Shown here: positions 21,944 through 35,631 of the stretch, one piece after another | Numbering within the stretch: the stretch's first letter is position 1 | Layout of the letters: the number at the start of each line of letters is the position of its first letter | Assembly (NCBI GenBank): GCA_028456385.1 | Contig: JALNQF010000054.1 | Location: 62,001-126,000, forward strand | Direction: 5' to 3' | DNA from: Ophiosphaerella korrae | Lineage: Eukaryota; Ascomycota; Dothideomycetes; Pleosporales; Phaeosphaeriaceae | Length of the DNA: 64,000 bases | Made by a program: the position numbers and the translations under genes | Notes under the pieces: model-generated | Told to the model about the DNA's origin: nothing | What the model saw: only the letters and a program-made list of their open reading frames with translations | The model's database searches: none

Positions 21944-23532
21944 ATGGCAAGTCCCGGTGATCCACCTCGTCGTTTGTCAATGGCCTATATCCTTGGCTTC
22001 AGCAACAAGCCGTTCAAGGATCCAAAACCACCTGCACCACCTGGCAACCTTAGTCAAATGGTAACTTGAGCAGCAATTGTTCTACCCTAGATTTTGGTAA
22101 TAACTGTGCGCAGTGTACGCCGGGCGGCATGGTTGAATGGGCTGCTAGTGACGGCCGCAAAGGCACACTCACTGGTAAAGGCAGAGCACGTACCACTTCA
22201 GAGAAAGATATGAAGCGACCTTTAGAGAAGGGCGCGTCAAAGAGCAACCAGAAGAATAGCCAGGCCGAAGCGCAGACTGTTGAGGATACCAATAATCCAC
22301 ACAACTTCACTACCGAAGAAGATAGGAAGATTCTAGACTGGAAGGCGGCTAACGACTCTAAGCCATGGAAAGAACTCGCTGATGAGATTGGTCGCCAGGT
22401 GCACGAATGCAAGGACCGCTTCAAGCAAATCAAACCCAACGATGATGCCCAGAATGCAGGAAAACCACAGGGAGGTGGGCAAGGGCAGCAAAAGCTTACA
22501 AAGAAAGAGAAGAAAGAACAGAGACAGAAGAATAACCAGGGCCAGAATCAGAACAACAATAACAACAACAATCAGAAGCCGGCTAGTAACAAAGCAGCCA
22601 AGAGCACGTCCGGTAGTAACGCCGGTAATGGTGGTGGTGGCGGTGGTGATAACACCTGGGATGCAGGATCTGGTGGCGTCTTTGGAGCTCTTACTATGAA
22701 CGACGACACTAGCAATGATCAAAGCAACTCGGGCAACGACAACTCAGGTGGTGACTCATGGGGTGGCACTGGAAACACCGATAACAATGGAGACACAGGG
22801 AATACCGGCTGGGATAAAAGCGGCGGTGCTGATAATGCCGCAGGAGGCGATTCGTGGGGCTTCAATGGCGATGGTAGCAATGATGCTGTGGGTAACTCTT
22901 GGGATACGAGTGGTGGAGGCAATGCCCAAGCAGATGCCCCATGGGATAATGCAGACGGCGGAGGCAATACAGCAGCGGACACCACATGGGCCAGCGACGC
23001 CGGATCTAACAAAGTGGCTGATTGGAATGCTAGCGGCAACAACCAAAACGCCAATCAAGGAGATAGCAATCAATTCAGCTGGGGTGCAACGGCCAAACCC
23101 GCTAGGTCTACTAGGTCTGCCAAATCTGCACCGAAGCCTAGCACGGCTATGCCGTCCAATCAACAGGCGTCCAATCCCAACACCACGCAGAACCTTACGG
23201 TCAAACCTGCCTCAGTGGAGATCAGGCCTGACGATGTCTTCTCTGCGGATGATCTTAGAGTCATTGCCAGGATCTTGCAGCAAGACTCTAAGATGGTTTG
23301 GGATCGAGTAAGCTGGAGATTCAGAGACAAGACTGGCCGCGCATTGCCTCCTGAAGTGTTTGAGAAGAAGATCACCGGACGTGTCGAGGGCAAAGGAAGT
23401 GACAAAGGCAAAGAGAGTGAGAAAGACAAGGGAAATGAGAGGGATAAAAGAAGTGAGAAGAGTAGACGAAGTGAGAAGGGTAGAGGAAGTGAGAGGGGTA
23501 AGGGAAACGCGAAGAGTTCTCCCTGGGACTGA
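21944..23532 (+). CDS. SANT/Myb-like domain protein with Gly/Asn/Trp repeats, 511 aa
   Basis: Exon 1 is 21944-22060 (39 codons) and exon 2 22114-23532; the 53-nt intron joins SQM to CTPGGMVEW in phase. Residues about 105-155 contain a SANT/Myb-like helix set (FTTEEDRKILDWKAANDSKP, then WKELADEIGRQVHECKDRFK), expected to bind DNA or histone tails. Next come a Lys/Gln/Asn-rich linker, about 130 residues of Gly/Asn/Asp with a Trp every 10-20 residues (DSWGGTG, NTGWDKSGG, DSWGFNG), and a second SANT-like module (DDVFSADDLRVIARILQQD...MVWDRVSWRF). The C-terminus is a run of six-residue repeats (SEKSRR SEKGRG SERGKG). The function is unknown; a chromatin role is inferred from the two modules. Exon 1 starts MASPGDPPRR. 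Confidence 0.85.
23360..23515 (+). repeat. 18-bp degenerate tandem repeats in the 3' end of the SANT-domain gene
   Basis: Six-residue periodic units of the S-E-K/R-x-K/R-x type are encoded by imperfect 18-nt repeats (for example AGTGAGAAGAGTAGACGA). They are in frame, so copy-number change would alter protein length without breaking it. Confidence 0.75.
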
Positions 23533-23686
23533 AGTGAACGGATATGTGCTGATCCATAAAACAGGAAGGCTTGACATGATGGAAAATCTTTTTCCGGAGC
23601 CATATGAAATGATACCCCAAAAAAGCACGCAACGATGTTAATTGAACTGTGAAGCCCGCAAACTAATCTCTCCCAGGTCCGAGGTT

Positions 23687-25613
<1,927 letters not shown>

Positions 25614-27165
25614 TTTGGAATTATGATTCAAGGAGCGTGAAGAGGGATGGATTGGCGGTATTATCTTAAGAAATAGTTGTGTCCTTTATAAGGCTGTATA
25701 TCATTTCGTTACCTATCTGGGCGTCACCAATCGCTCCACATAAACATAGTGGTAGATAGCGGGGTATTTTGCCGAGCGCCAACCTCACTTCAACATCCTC
25801 ACACTGGAGGCCATTATGTGAAACATTTTCAATCCCTTTCTTTATTCGATCTCTTACTCTATCGCTTTCTCTGCTTTTTGTCCTGTTCAGAAGCATCTCG
25901 TCAGCCAGTCCCGATTAGCAGACAGGCCAGACACTCCAAATCGATGACATCATTGGTCAATGATCAAAAGTTGAATTCCGTTATCTCAAAGAGTTGGATA
26001 CATGCTGCGAGAAACAAGTCAGGTGTGGGTATTACTCCATATTTATGTATTGTCATCCTTTTGAAGATGGTTTTGTGGTGAGGAGTAGACTATGCCAGGC
26101 CGACATGAATCCTGGAAAGGCCGAGATTCTTCCAGGATGTTTAGGTCAGCCGATGCGATTTTGCGATTTTGCGTAGGTACCCATGACTCACGTGTCTACA
26201 CAACTGCAATCACACGCCGACAACAAAGAGGTTGCGCTGCTGGCAAACCCTTCCCCGGATGCCGAGATTCAGCGTTGCCTAATATAGATTAGACCCCGGA
26301 ACTGCTGCACGCGAGGGGCACACTGCCTAATAGGGCCGCAAAAAGGCCTCATGTTTGCGTGAGACGAAGGCGAATGGACACATTCGAGCCGCCACATATC
26401 AGAAGAGGCGTATTATGGCTTTATGGGGGCTACTTTTCATGAGGACTACTCGCATGGTGGAGACCGCTCTTAGCATCTCCGGAGCTGACAACAAACCTCA
26501 ACGCTAGGCGATCAACATTCGGTAACGCATCGAGATCACGAGGAACACCAATGACCGGTGCGGCTGCTGTATGTAACATGACAATGGCGTATCAGCCGCA
26601 AAGTCCTCGCCGAAACTAGATGCTGAAGCTTGAAGGCATCTTGTGCCCAGATCCAATCCTATGCCATATCATCCGATCCAAGATAAAAAGAATGCTAAAT
26701 CACGTGCCGGGCTATGAGATACAAACTCCTCCCGGTACCTGCCGGATGTACAAAGCCACTCAAGCACCTCAATACAAGCACCTAAGTTATACTTTTGATA
26801 GCGGGATGTAGGACAGGTGTACCACTTAGGTCCCAGGAAGGATTGACAGGTTTCACGGCTCCCCGCAATGAAGAAGATCCTTGCTGGCTCTTTGCGGTGT
26901 AGCCAAAAGCTTCACGGGCGGTTTCGCGAAGCCCAGCGGTATTGGCTAGTAATATCCTCGCATCATTGGCCGCAGCATTGCTAGCACGCGGCGCCACAAT
27001 AAATGCTCGTATCTGCAATCGGAACATCACATATGTCTATGCCATTGCAATGCGGGATCTGGTAAGTACAGGTCCGACAAGAGTGGATGGTCGAAAAAAT
27101 GATAAAAGGAATTGTCGGTCACGGCGATACAGGTTTTTCATATCCAGTATCTTCGTTCATTCACG
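25614..27165. other. 1.5-kb intergenic region
   Basis: Holds the promoters of the divergent GH13 relic and the FAD oxidoreductase. No gene, repeat or RNA was recognised. Confidence 0.45.
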
Positions 27166-28789
27166 ATGCGGCTCTCGAGCTTGGCTTCTCTCAGCTGTTT
27201 GGCCATTAGCGCCGCTCTTGCCGATTCCTCTACCTCTTCGACTCCCAATCCATGTGGTGAACTTGCTTCGGCACTCCCAAATCAAGTCTTCTACCCAGAT
27301 GCGCCAATATACAATGCTTCCATCTTGTCATATCCTTTCATCCAGCTTCGGCTACATCCGAGTTGCATCGTCCGACCACAATCCGCCAAAGATGTCGCTG
27401 TTGCCTTGGGCGTCTTGAAGGCGAACAATAACACGCGGTTTGCCGTCAGAGGTGGAGGTCACAATGCGAACGCAGGCTTTAACAACATTCAGAATGGTGT
27501 CACCATTGATATGCAAAGCCTGAAGGCCGTCGAAATTGCGAGGGGCGATGAAGTTATAAGAATTGGTGCAGGTGCTCTCTCGCAGGATGCATATGATGCA
27601 GCCGAGAAGAGGAATCTGACTGTACTTGTTGGCCGCATCGGAGTCGTAGGTATAGGTGGCTTTCTGACCGGAGGTAAGTACACCCCTACGAACATGCGAA
27701 ATGAAAGAATCCAAGCATGCTAACCGTAAATAAATACAGGCGGTGTTTCATTCCTCTCCCCACAAGTTGGCTGGTCTTGTGATGCAGTTGTAAATTTTGA
27801 GGTTGTCCTTGCGAGCGGAGAGATTGTCAATGCAAATGCAACATCGCGGTCTGATCTCTATACTGCTCTGAAAGGTGGTCAGAGTAACTTCGGTATCGTT
27901 ACTCGCTTCGACCTCAAAGCGTATCCAGCAACCAAGCTCTGGGGCGGCAGAATTGTATATGCTCCTGAGGCTGTTGGCGACTTACTCACGGCCTTTACCA
28001 ATTTCAAGGGAGCTACAACACCAGATCCATACGTTGCTGGATGGGTGACCGTGAGATATAATCACTCGGCTGCGCTCTTTAACCCTGTCACCATTATGTG
28101 GTATACGAAGCCAGAACTAAAGCCCGGAGGCCTGAAAGAGATTACAGAGGTTAAGCCACAGATCACCAATGGTATGGTTGAGGCGCCTATAAGTGAGCAT
28201 ACCAGAAATGCATCACGCCAGGTCACCGCTGCTCCGAGACGGTAAGTCACCAAAAGCACAGCGTCAGACGAACACATTATATTGATCAACGTTAAACAGT
28301 ACAATCTGGGCCACAACTTCATTCCATGTTTCACCATCAATTGTACACAAAGTCCATAAGCTTTGGGAATCTAGTATCGTCAGCATCTGCCAGACCTACG
28401 CATACGCAGACCCTTCAGCAGAGTTGACCTTTCAAGCACTGCCTGCGCCACCGCCCAAAAACGCAGCTCCTAACAGCCTAGGCTTCTCACCCGACGAGAA
28501 GCCTGTAACAGATCTCGTATTCCTCCAAATTGTCTTCACATTCGATGGAGCGGAGGCTACAGAAGGCCTTCAGAAGGGTCTAACGGACTTGCTCGAGCTT
28601 ATTGAGGATCTCACGCAAGACGAGGGCGTGTATCATCCTTACAAGTATCTGAACTTTGCGGCGTGGTTTCAGGATCCACTGGGTAGCTATGGCAGGGGCC
28701 AGAAGAAGATACTGAAGAGTGTCGCGAGGAAGTACGATCCTGCAGGTGTCTTTCAGAGGCAGTTATCAGGCGGTTTCAAGCTATTGTAA
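27166..28789 (+). CDS. secreted FAD-linked oxidoreductase (6-hydroxy-D-nicotine oxidase / berberine-bridge type)
   Basis: This family oxidises alcohols, amines or sugars using an FAD held by a PCMH-type domain; many fungal members serve secondary metabolism or plant-polymer degradation. Exons 27166-27673, 27740-28241 and 28300-28789 give 499 aa; introns of 66 and 58 nt have GTAAGT donors. Residues 1-19 form a signal peptide (MRLSSLASLSCLAISAALA). The FAD domain shows CIVRPQSAKDVAVAL, then FAVRGGGHNANAGFN (flavin-binding loop), GVTIDMQSL and a second loop GVVGIGGFLTGGGVSF. The Cys of the GGG..SF-x(5)-G-x-(S/A)C-type segment is seen as GWSCDAVVNFEVV. The C-terminus has YLNFAAWFQDP...YDPAGVFQRQLSGGFKL, the usual flavin-contacting end. 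The substrate is unknown. There is no obvious cluster partner next to it. Confidence 0.92.
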
Positions 28790-31039
28790 TGAAGGCCAGT
28801 GTGCCGCATCAATGATAATGTATTTACGAATGGGGCTTTGCGGATATCCGCATAGCAATGAGGAATTTTCTGGGATACACGTGCTCGATGCCAAAGACTG
28901 TATTGACTCATTGCTTGTGTGCGGTTCTACGCTCGATCTTCACGTACAACTACACTCATGTGAATCCGACAACAACCGCCAACCGTCACAGTCATCTACG
29001 ATAAGTTACGGTTGTAGCACCATATCGAGACTTTAGAATGTATTCTCAACTGTAGGAATTCAATATAAAATGACGTATACCTCACTTGCCACAACTGTAC
29101 ACATACTTCAAATACAAAATACAAGTTTGGAAATCACTCCTCTTATGAAATCCAACATGCGCATCGGCATTACCATCGACAAATGCTCAGTTTTCCATAC
29201 TGTACTCGTACTCGTGGTAAGAACCAGCTACAAAATTACGTTGCGGGACGAACTGATCGAAAGACAAGGCCATCCTCACATTCCACGTATCAATGAGCCT
29301 CGCAGCGCCAACAGTAACCCACCAGTCGCCAAGTCCCCGATCCGCGATCGCAGCACACGTAACAGATTCTAGCAAACGTTCTGAGACGAAGACGTTGCCT
29401 GGGAAGTTGACTCCGTCAACCATAACTTTGCTCATACTTGGGGCGCTTATTGAGTTCTGGATTGTATTTGCTCTTGTACATGCTGGATTCAAGAGGCGTG
29501 ATGGGCGGTCGTATTACTTGCGGGTAGTAGATGCTCTTAAGTCTCAGTTGAGGTAAAGGCGTTGGTCTGGTTAGATGATCGTTATCAAATGAGTAGTCAT
29601 TTGTGCGACAATATTTAACAGGCACACGCGACTGTCGAGACAATGCGTAGAACTGGCTAGAGTATATCACTTTTGAGATACGACTAGTTTCTCACGTCCA
29701 TTAGATGTACTGATGCTTGGTGAGAGTACTTGTTCATAACTAGGTATCAGTCAACTGTTCAGCTCAATATATTTTTACGTTTTAACTTTACTTACGTGAT
29801 TCTTTACATACGCGTTGATTTAAGAATCCTGCAGCTGCGTCATTTACTCGATATGGGAAGAGTGGAAAGACGAGTGTCACATGCAATAGTGTTCGTCACC
29901 CTAGTATTCTGGTGAATAGTCCGCATAAAAGGGCTCCAATCTACCCTAGAGGCATAGCACGCATGCAAATGTGCGAGAGATTGACTAGTGCAAGGCTGCG
30001 GAATCACTGATACCTAGGTACTGATGTCTGAAAGCGCCCAGGTGCATGCAGAGTCAATTATCATGGACTAAGGAGGCGACATTACTTACCTAACCCACCA
30101 TATAACACAAGAACGCCCAGTTGCATAAGTCGAGTGAAAGCAGTTCCTGGTAGCAATGGATAGGGCGGCAATTAGCTCAAAACCTGAGTCACCTCATGCT
30201 GTTTGTATCTCCGAGCTCTTTCACTGCCTACACATTTCCCACATAGTAAGTGAACCCCATCACATCCACCTATATAATTAATAAAATTTACAATATTTCC
30301 ATATCAAATCCTCTTTGGCGCAGGTGGGCATTGGGACGCTGATAAGTAGGACGCTACTTCGCAGGACGCTGCCAGCAACAGGGACGGGAGCACATGTATC
30401 CTAATGGGCCGGAGTTCGATTACGACCTCCGGTCGGGTGCTAAGTCAAAGAAGGGTTAATTTTTTGCTGTTCTTTTTTTCTTAATTTGCCTTCTTTCACT
30501 TGCTTGGCGCAGGTGGCGGACATCAACGCCGCTAGCCTGTTTTTTGCCCGCTTTTATCAAAACTTAGCAAGGATTTGGCATCCCCACCTTTAAATAAGAG
30601 CTCATCACTCTGGTAGATCCCTCAGGCGGTACGAATAACTTGCAGTGCTGCCTTAGTCGGATCTTGGTCCTATCCACGGGTAGCTTCCACCATGTCCACC
30701 TACAATGAATAAAATGGAAGGGGAGGACTTGGAAGCAACACGCTTTTATTTTGTGCCTGCAAATTGGACGAGTCCAAACTCATATTCAAGACATGGGACA
30801 TAATAGTTTGTACTAGAAAAAAATTTGTTCAATATGGTATCATCGTATTTAAACTCAAATGCTAACTCGTGGTACACCAACCTCTTCATTACCTCGAGGC
30901 CCATGTACTATCTAGCCAAAAATAGGGTATACAGAATCTTCCGAGCGCTCAGAAACTCCGGCGCAATGCTTGCTCGCAGATATGCGCCGCCGACCAGCGC
31001 CGTAAAACGTCCGCCATACAACCAAACAAGCAACATTGT

Positions 31040-31073
<34 letters not shown>

Positions 31074-31122
31074 CCACAACCAATCTGTAAATTCCTTCCT
31101 CCCAGGCAAACACCACACAATT
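28790..31122. other. 2.3-kb AT-rich intergenic region with an (AC)n tract
   Basis: No gene recognised. A 13-bp direct repeat (TTGGCGCAGGTGG) occurs at 30315-30327 and 30504-30516, and GGACGCT recurs three times at about 30334-30373. An (AC)n microsatellite lies at 31042-31072, near the 3' end of the next gene. These may be transposon remnants, but no ends or transposase could be shown. Confidence 0.45.
31042..31072. repeat. (AC)n microsatellite
   Basis: A 31-nt perfect AC dinucleotide run about 50 bp beyond the stop codon of the minus-strand gene. Confidence 0.95.
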
Positions 31123-32988
31123 TCAGCGGCGGCGGCGGGGAAAACAGAACGCGCTGCCTAGGACCACGCCCGTGGCGACGACGGCGGCAGTCACCCAGGG
31201 CATGCAAAAGATGGAGGACCAACCAGCCTCACTTTTGCCTCCCTGTTTGGTAGATTTGGGAGAAGGCGGGCGGTCAGTGGCTTCTAGTGGCCCATCGTTG
31301 TCGTCGTCGACCTCACTGTCCTTCACATGCGCATTTCTAGCGCTATCGCAGCTGTTGCGGCGTATAAAAGTGCCGATCTCGATGAGAGTCGGGGAGGGAT
31401 ATAAACCAAGCCTTGTTGAGTACGCGGGTACGCTGAGGTTTATCTTGGTTGTTGATGACGCTGGGGAAGGCGGTGTAGTCTGGTTGCTGTCGTCGCCTAG
31501 GTTTGGTGTGCGCACGCTCTGAGGTGCGTCTTGGGTGGGCGAGGGGTTGTATGATAGCTTGGAGGGGGTGGCGATGGGGTCGGTCCCGGATAGTGTAGTC
31601 TCCTCGCCGATTTCGTGTGTGACTTTCGATTCACTGTGACTAGTGTATTCCGTATCGTCCGAGTGGGTGTCGTGGGAAGAGTCAGTCTCGCCTGCAGAGT
31701 CGGTAAGGCTATCCTCTGAGGCGATATGCCGACTATAAATAAGATACTCGGCTACGATGGAGTCGAGGTCGATGTGGTTCTGCTTATCAACATCCTCGAT
31801 CGAAGTGTCGTGCGGTTCTGCCGCCGCAGTCGTGTCGTGGTCGACGTTGCTCTTCTCGAGCGCGATTGGTGAACACTCTTCAACCTCAGCCTCGACAGCA
31901 AGGCAAGGTTCCTCAAGCTTGTTGGCAGCTTCCTCTTGGGGCTTAGCCTCTTCTTTTGTGTTCAATATCTGCTGTACTTCCACGGCGAACTCGTCACTTG
32001 TGAGATCTTCGTCCATTGGGAACATCATTGGCTCGTCGACAAAATCCTCTTCAATCTCGTTCTGAGCCTCCAGTATATGTGTCGCATGCTCATAGGTCCC
32101 CTCTTCCTCATCAACAGAAGCGATCTGCCCCAGAGGAGATTGTCGGAATTGAGCAAGCAACCGACAGTCATACCCGTAGTTCGCCTTCAATATCCTCCAA
32201 GTTGAGGAATAGTTGACTCGCTCGAACCACGAAATTGTGTTCGAGTTTGTGAGGCTCATCTCAGGATAAGCTGGCTTCGCAGGAATGTCGCTTGTCGCGC
32301 GTCGAGCTAGAAACTGGCTGCCGTTAAGGTAGATGGTCAGTCCATTGCCTTGGTCGAATGGTCGGGAATCCGGGGGCAGCTCAAATGCACAAGGTGGGGG
32401 TTTAGTGCTAACCACGTCGCGATACACCACGAAAGTCGGTTCCTCTGTGGCAGAGTCAACTTGAAGAGGTGGGAGGGACTCTTCAGTTGGTGCAGAAGTA
32501 TCAGCTCTAGCTTTCCATGCTTCGAGGTCGAAGTCATCATCGTCGTCGTCGGACCATCTCGAAGATGTAGAAGGCCGTGTGTGTTCTTCATCATCAAAGC
32601 CTCTAGATGTGGAAGGACGTGGGCACTCATCGCTCCAGCCTCTAGACATAGATGGGAGTGGTGGGTATTCTTCATGAGTGAAACCTCTAGATGTGGAGGG
32701 GCGAGAACACTCTTCATTGGGAGTGAGTCGAAATTGCTTAGGAGATAGGGGCTCCAGGGTTGGCGCTGAAGTATCAACGGTAGCTTTCCATGTCTCGAGG
32801 TCGAAGTCGTCATCTTCATCATCGGCCCAATTCCTAGATGTGGCGAGTAAAGTAAAGAGCGGCTGGGTGGATCCATCATGAGAGTCGTTGTCGCTGTCGG
32901 CAACGATGCAGGCGTCTTCAGCCAGACCAACGGGGTTAGACTGGGATTTGTTGAAGAGCGGACTCATGGGGCGCGCGTATTCAGTCAT
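31123..32988 (-). CDS. acidic, repeat-containing tail-anchored protein of unknown function, 621 aa
   Basis: Single-exon frame. The protein is strongly acidic and largely disordered. A segment of about 28 residues is duplicated: WADDEDDDFDLETWKA... at about 54-80 and WSDDDDDDFDLEAWKA... at about 145-173, both continuing into DTSAPT. Between them lie RPSTSRGF-type units. The middle (residues 230-290) looks folded (LTIYLNGSQFLARRA, WRILKANYGYDCRLLAQF). The only hydrophobic segment is at the extreme C-terminus (WVTAAVVATGVVLGSAFCF) followed by RRRR, the layout of a tail-anchored ER or mitochondrial outer-membrane protein. No family was recognised. A long, Glu/Asp-rich open frame with conserved-looking blocks supports a real gene; the anchor topology is inference. 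Confidence 0.75.
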   Translation of the reverse strand: MTEYARPMSPLFNKSQSNPVGLAEDACIVADSDNDSHDGSTQPLFTLLATSRNWADDEDDDFDLETWKATVDTSAPTLEPLSPKQFRLTPNEECSRPSTSRGFTHEEYPPLPSMSRGWSDECPRPSTSRGFDDEEHTRPSTSSRWSDDDDDDFDLEAWKARADTSAPTEESLPPLQVDSATEEPTFVVYRDVVSTKPPPCAFELPPDSRPFDQGNGLTIYLNGSQFLARRATSDIPAKPAYPEMSLTNSNTISWFERVNYSSTWRILKANYGYDCRLLAQFRQSPLGQIASVDEEEGTYEHATHILEAQNEIEEDFVDEPMMFPMDEDLTSDEFAVEVQQILNTKEEAKPQEEAANKLEEPCLAVEAEVEECSPIALEKSNVDHDTTAAAEPHDTSIEDVDKQNHIDLDSIVAEYLIYSRHIASEDSLTDSAGETDSSHDTHSDDTEYTSHSESKVTHEIGEETTLSGTDPIATPSKLSYNPSPTQDAPQSVRTPNLGDDSNQTTPPSPASSTTKINLSVPAYSTRLGLYPSPTLIEIGTFIRRNSCDSARNAHVKDSEVDDDNDGPLEATDRPPSPKSTKQGGKSEAGWSSIFCMPWVTAAVVATGVVLGSAFCFPRRRR

Positions 32989-33995
32989 ATCTGTGAATGT
33001 GCGTTTGGATGTGTGTGGATGTAAATGTGAGTGTATTCGTGTATTTTCGTGAGGAGAGAGCCTCTGGTGGGTTGAACGCTTAAAGAAATGAAGAGTTGAG
33101 ACTCAAGTTGGGCAGTGAGGGTGTTTTGGATGGAAACTAGATCTGGAGGTTGGGCCGCTCTTATAGCAAATCGGGGTACAGCCTAGAGCGAGGCCAGGTG
33201 GTACAGCAATGATTCCTCCTCAGAAACGAGGTGAATCGTGGTTTCAGTAGGGATAATAGCTCCATGCTATTAAATCGGACCGTCCAGGGGAATCATCGTG
33301 CTTTGACAAACGGAACGGGTGCAAATTAAGGCTTCACTCCTGAGGCCTATGTCATCATCAAACCCCAACGGTTGCGAACCATAGTCCTGATACGTTGTGG
33401 TCATTGGAAATACGCTCATGTTATTGGAGTTAAGATTTTATGGAAATAGAAAGAACGCTAAACATGATAAATTACGAGAGGTTCCTAAGTAGCTGCAAAC
33501 GTGTGAAGTTCGACAACTGTTGAAATAGGCACTGAAGTGGTGGAACAAACCATCAGCAAGCTCGATGGCGTAAATCACCTTTGTAGCATCATATAATCCG
33601 TGCCATGGTAGATTTGGTCACTTTGGTCATGAATGCCACAAATAGGTACAACTCCCTCTCGTTGTGTGAATCATCTGAGGGCCATGCGCGAACATTCTCC
33701 ATCACTAGATGTCAAGTCAGCCAATATTTGGAAGAAACAGAAATTCTTGAAAATATCTAGCATCATTCACCATCATCACGCCGTGACCTACTAGCTATCC
33801 ATAATGGGGTATATGCCTAAATACAGCTGTTTCAAGTAAGCCCGCTAGAGACGCTATATCAGTCCCATGATCACACACGAAAGTTACACCAGAAGCCCAA
33901 CAGAGTAGGATACGCGGGGAAGTACACATCAGCATTTTATCCTATCTCTTATACATGTGGTTCTATTTCGATATCGACAAGCGCATCATGCGTCA
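32989..33995. other. 1.0-kb intergenic region
   Basis: Holds the promoter of the tail-anchored gene and the 3' flank of the SDR gene. Nothing else was recognised. Confidence 0.5.
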
Positions 33996-34913
33996 TCACT
34001 GACCAGCCGACCTCCTATGCATAACCGTTGCCGCCGCCTACACAAAATCAGTCTCACATCACCTAACAGCACACTTCTACTTACCTGGTGATTCGGGAAT
34101 ATCAAGGCATCAGCCAGGACGACGTTTTCTCGCCTTCCTGCCGCGAATACTACGACTTCGGCGATATCCTCGGGTGTCAGTGGCTCGACGCCCTCGTATA
34201 CCTTCTTCGCCTTCTCCTTGTCGCCCCCAAATCGCACGACACTGAACTCCGTTTCCACCTGGCCAGGATCAATCTCGATAACACGGATGCGCGTGGCGAT
34301 GAGCTCCCGGCGCATGGCGTCTGTGAAAGAGCGCACGGCGGCTTTGGTCGCGCAGTAGATACTACCACCCTGATATGGCTCGCGGCCTGCGATAGAGCCG
34401 ATGTTGATGATGTCGCCGCGGCCGCCTTCTGGTCTTGCTTTGAAGATTGGGAGGATGGCTTGGGTCATGGCAATGAGGCCTGTGACGTTTGTGGAGAACA
34501 TGACGTCGATGTCTGAAGGGGAGATGTCGGGGGCTTGAGCGACGCCCTTGACAAGACCACTTGGAAGATTGTCAGGTCGACAATGTTCACCGGGGAAGTT
34601 GTTTGACTCACGCATTGTTCACTAGGACGTCGATTTCCTTGAACTCGGCTGGTAATTTCCCAACGAAGCTTTGTACTTCGTCTACTTTGCTGACATCGAG
34701 TTTAACGGGCAGGACTTTGACGCCCTTTGCAAAGCTTTCAATCTCCTTGGCCACTTCCCTAAGCGTGTCTTCTCGACGTGCTGTCAGAATAAGCTTCAAG
34801 TCATCTGGTTGTGTCCGCGCAAACTCAATGGCTGTCGATTTTCCAATTCCAGAAGACGCGCCCGTAACTATAATCGTCTTTCCTTTTAGGCGTTGTGCCA
34901 TACTCGACGACAT
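33996..34913 (-). CDS. classical short-chain dehydrogenase, YMR226C/YdfG-type NADP-dependent 3-hydroxy-acid dehydrogenase
   Basis: Related enzymes oxidise serine, 3-hydroxy acids and similar alcohols with NADP. Exons 34612-34913, 34085-34559 and 33996-34037 give 272 aa; introns are 52 nt (34560-34611) and 47 nt (34038-34084). Visible motifs are the cofactor loop TGASSGIG, NNAG (split by intron 1), the catalytic Ser in INIGSIAG and YCATK for Tyr-x3-Lys, then IDPGQVETEF. The short last exon adds AAATVMHRR, the usual family end, confirming intron 2. The start at 34913 (MSSSMAQRL) gives the usual length; an in-frame ATG at 35051 would add 46 residues rich in Arg, Leu, Thr and Ser with no acidic residue, like a mitochondrial presequence. 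Confidence 0.92.
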
Positions 34914-35051
34914 CCTCAATATACTTGGTTGAAGAGACTGTGATATTTGTGCGGCTATCAACGGAGGGCGGGGTCGCAGGAAAGTCCTAGTCACGGCGGT
35001 AGTGGTGCAAGCAGCGTGTAGAAATTTTCGAAGGAGATGCATATACGTCAC

Positions 35052-35527
35052 GGTGCTTTATAGATAACGGATAATTGGAGCTCAAGATGAGTACTAGAAT
35101 CCTGGGCATTGCGAAGTCGACCTATGAAGATGTTGTAGGGCTGGCTTATCCCGAGGTGCGCGAGTCATGTTCGTGCATGGAGGGGGAACGTGGTGAGCAT
35201 GAATCTGCGGTGAAAAGTGGTGTCATTACAGTGGCGTGCACACTCGGCTTCCGGTTTTGCACGCTGCGAAATTTTTACCCCACGGCGGCCCATCATGCTT
35301 AGCAGAAGCTTTGCCACGATAGCCTTAGCTTGATACGGTGTCTCCCTGCTCGAATGATCACAGGCACTGTCTAAACTCGCTTTCGCTAGCCACACCCACC
35401 AGCCACAGTGATAACTAAAGCCTTGCTCTGTCTTTTAGCCAGCGTACACAATCTGTTCGCTGTGTGTCAGTACGTTCTATTATGGCCATGCACCCTAAGG
35501 GTGCGGGCCGTTACTATGTGTTAACTC
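35052..35527. other. intergenic, containing one copy of a 108-bp dispersed repeat
   Basis: The interval includes repeat copy 35235-35342 (see that entry) and otherwise shows no gene. Confidence 0.5.
35235..35342 (+). repeat. dispersed direct repeat, copy 1
   Basis: Matches 38505-38613 in the same orientation. Shared landmarks are CGTGCACA, GGCTTCC/AGCTTCC, GCACGCTGCG/ACACGCTGCG, TTTTACCCC and CTTTAGCTTGATACGG/CCTTAGCTTGATACGG. Most differences are transitions, as expected after RIP-like mutation. Confidence 0.8.
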
Positions 35528-35567
35528 GTGCGGAGGTGCCTTTCAAAAGTCTTTTCCTGGACCGTGC
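35528..35567 (+). repeat. left terminal inverted repeat of the Tc1/mariner element
   Basis: Includes GAGGTGCCTTTCAAAAGTC and CCGTGC, matching the right end in reverse complement. Confidence 0.9.
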
Positions 35568-35631
35568 GCGTGGCGCTGTTAGCGCCTTGCTAGCGGCACG
35601 CTAGTGCCTAACCAGTGCCCACAGAGATGAG

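Noticed and set aside
30398..30440. tRNA-like GGAGTTCGATTACGACCTCC segment
   Set aside because: It forms only a short stem-loop resembling a T arm; no acceptor, D or anticodon arms could be placed around it.
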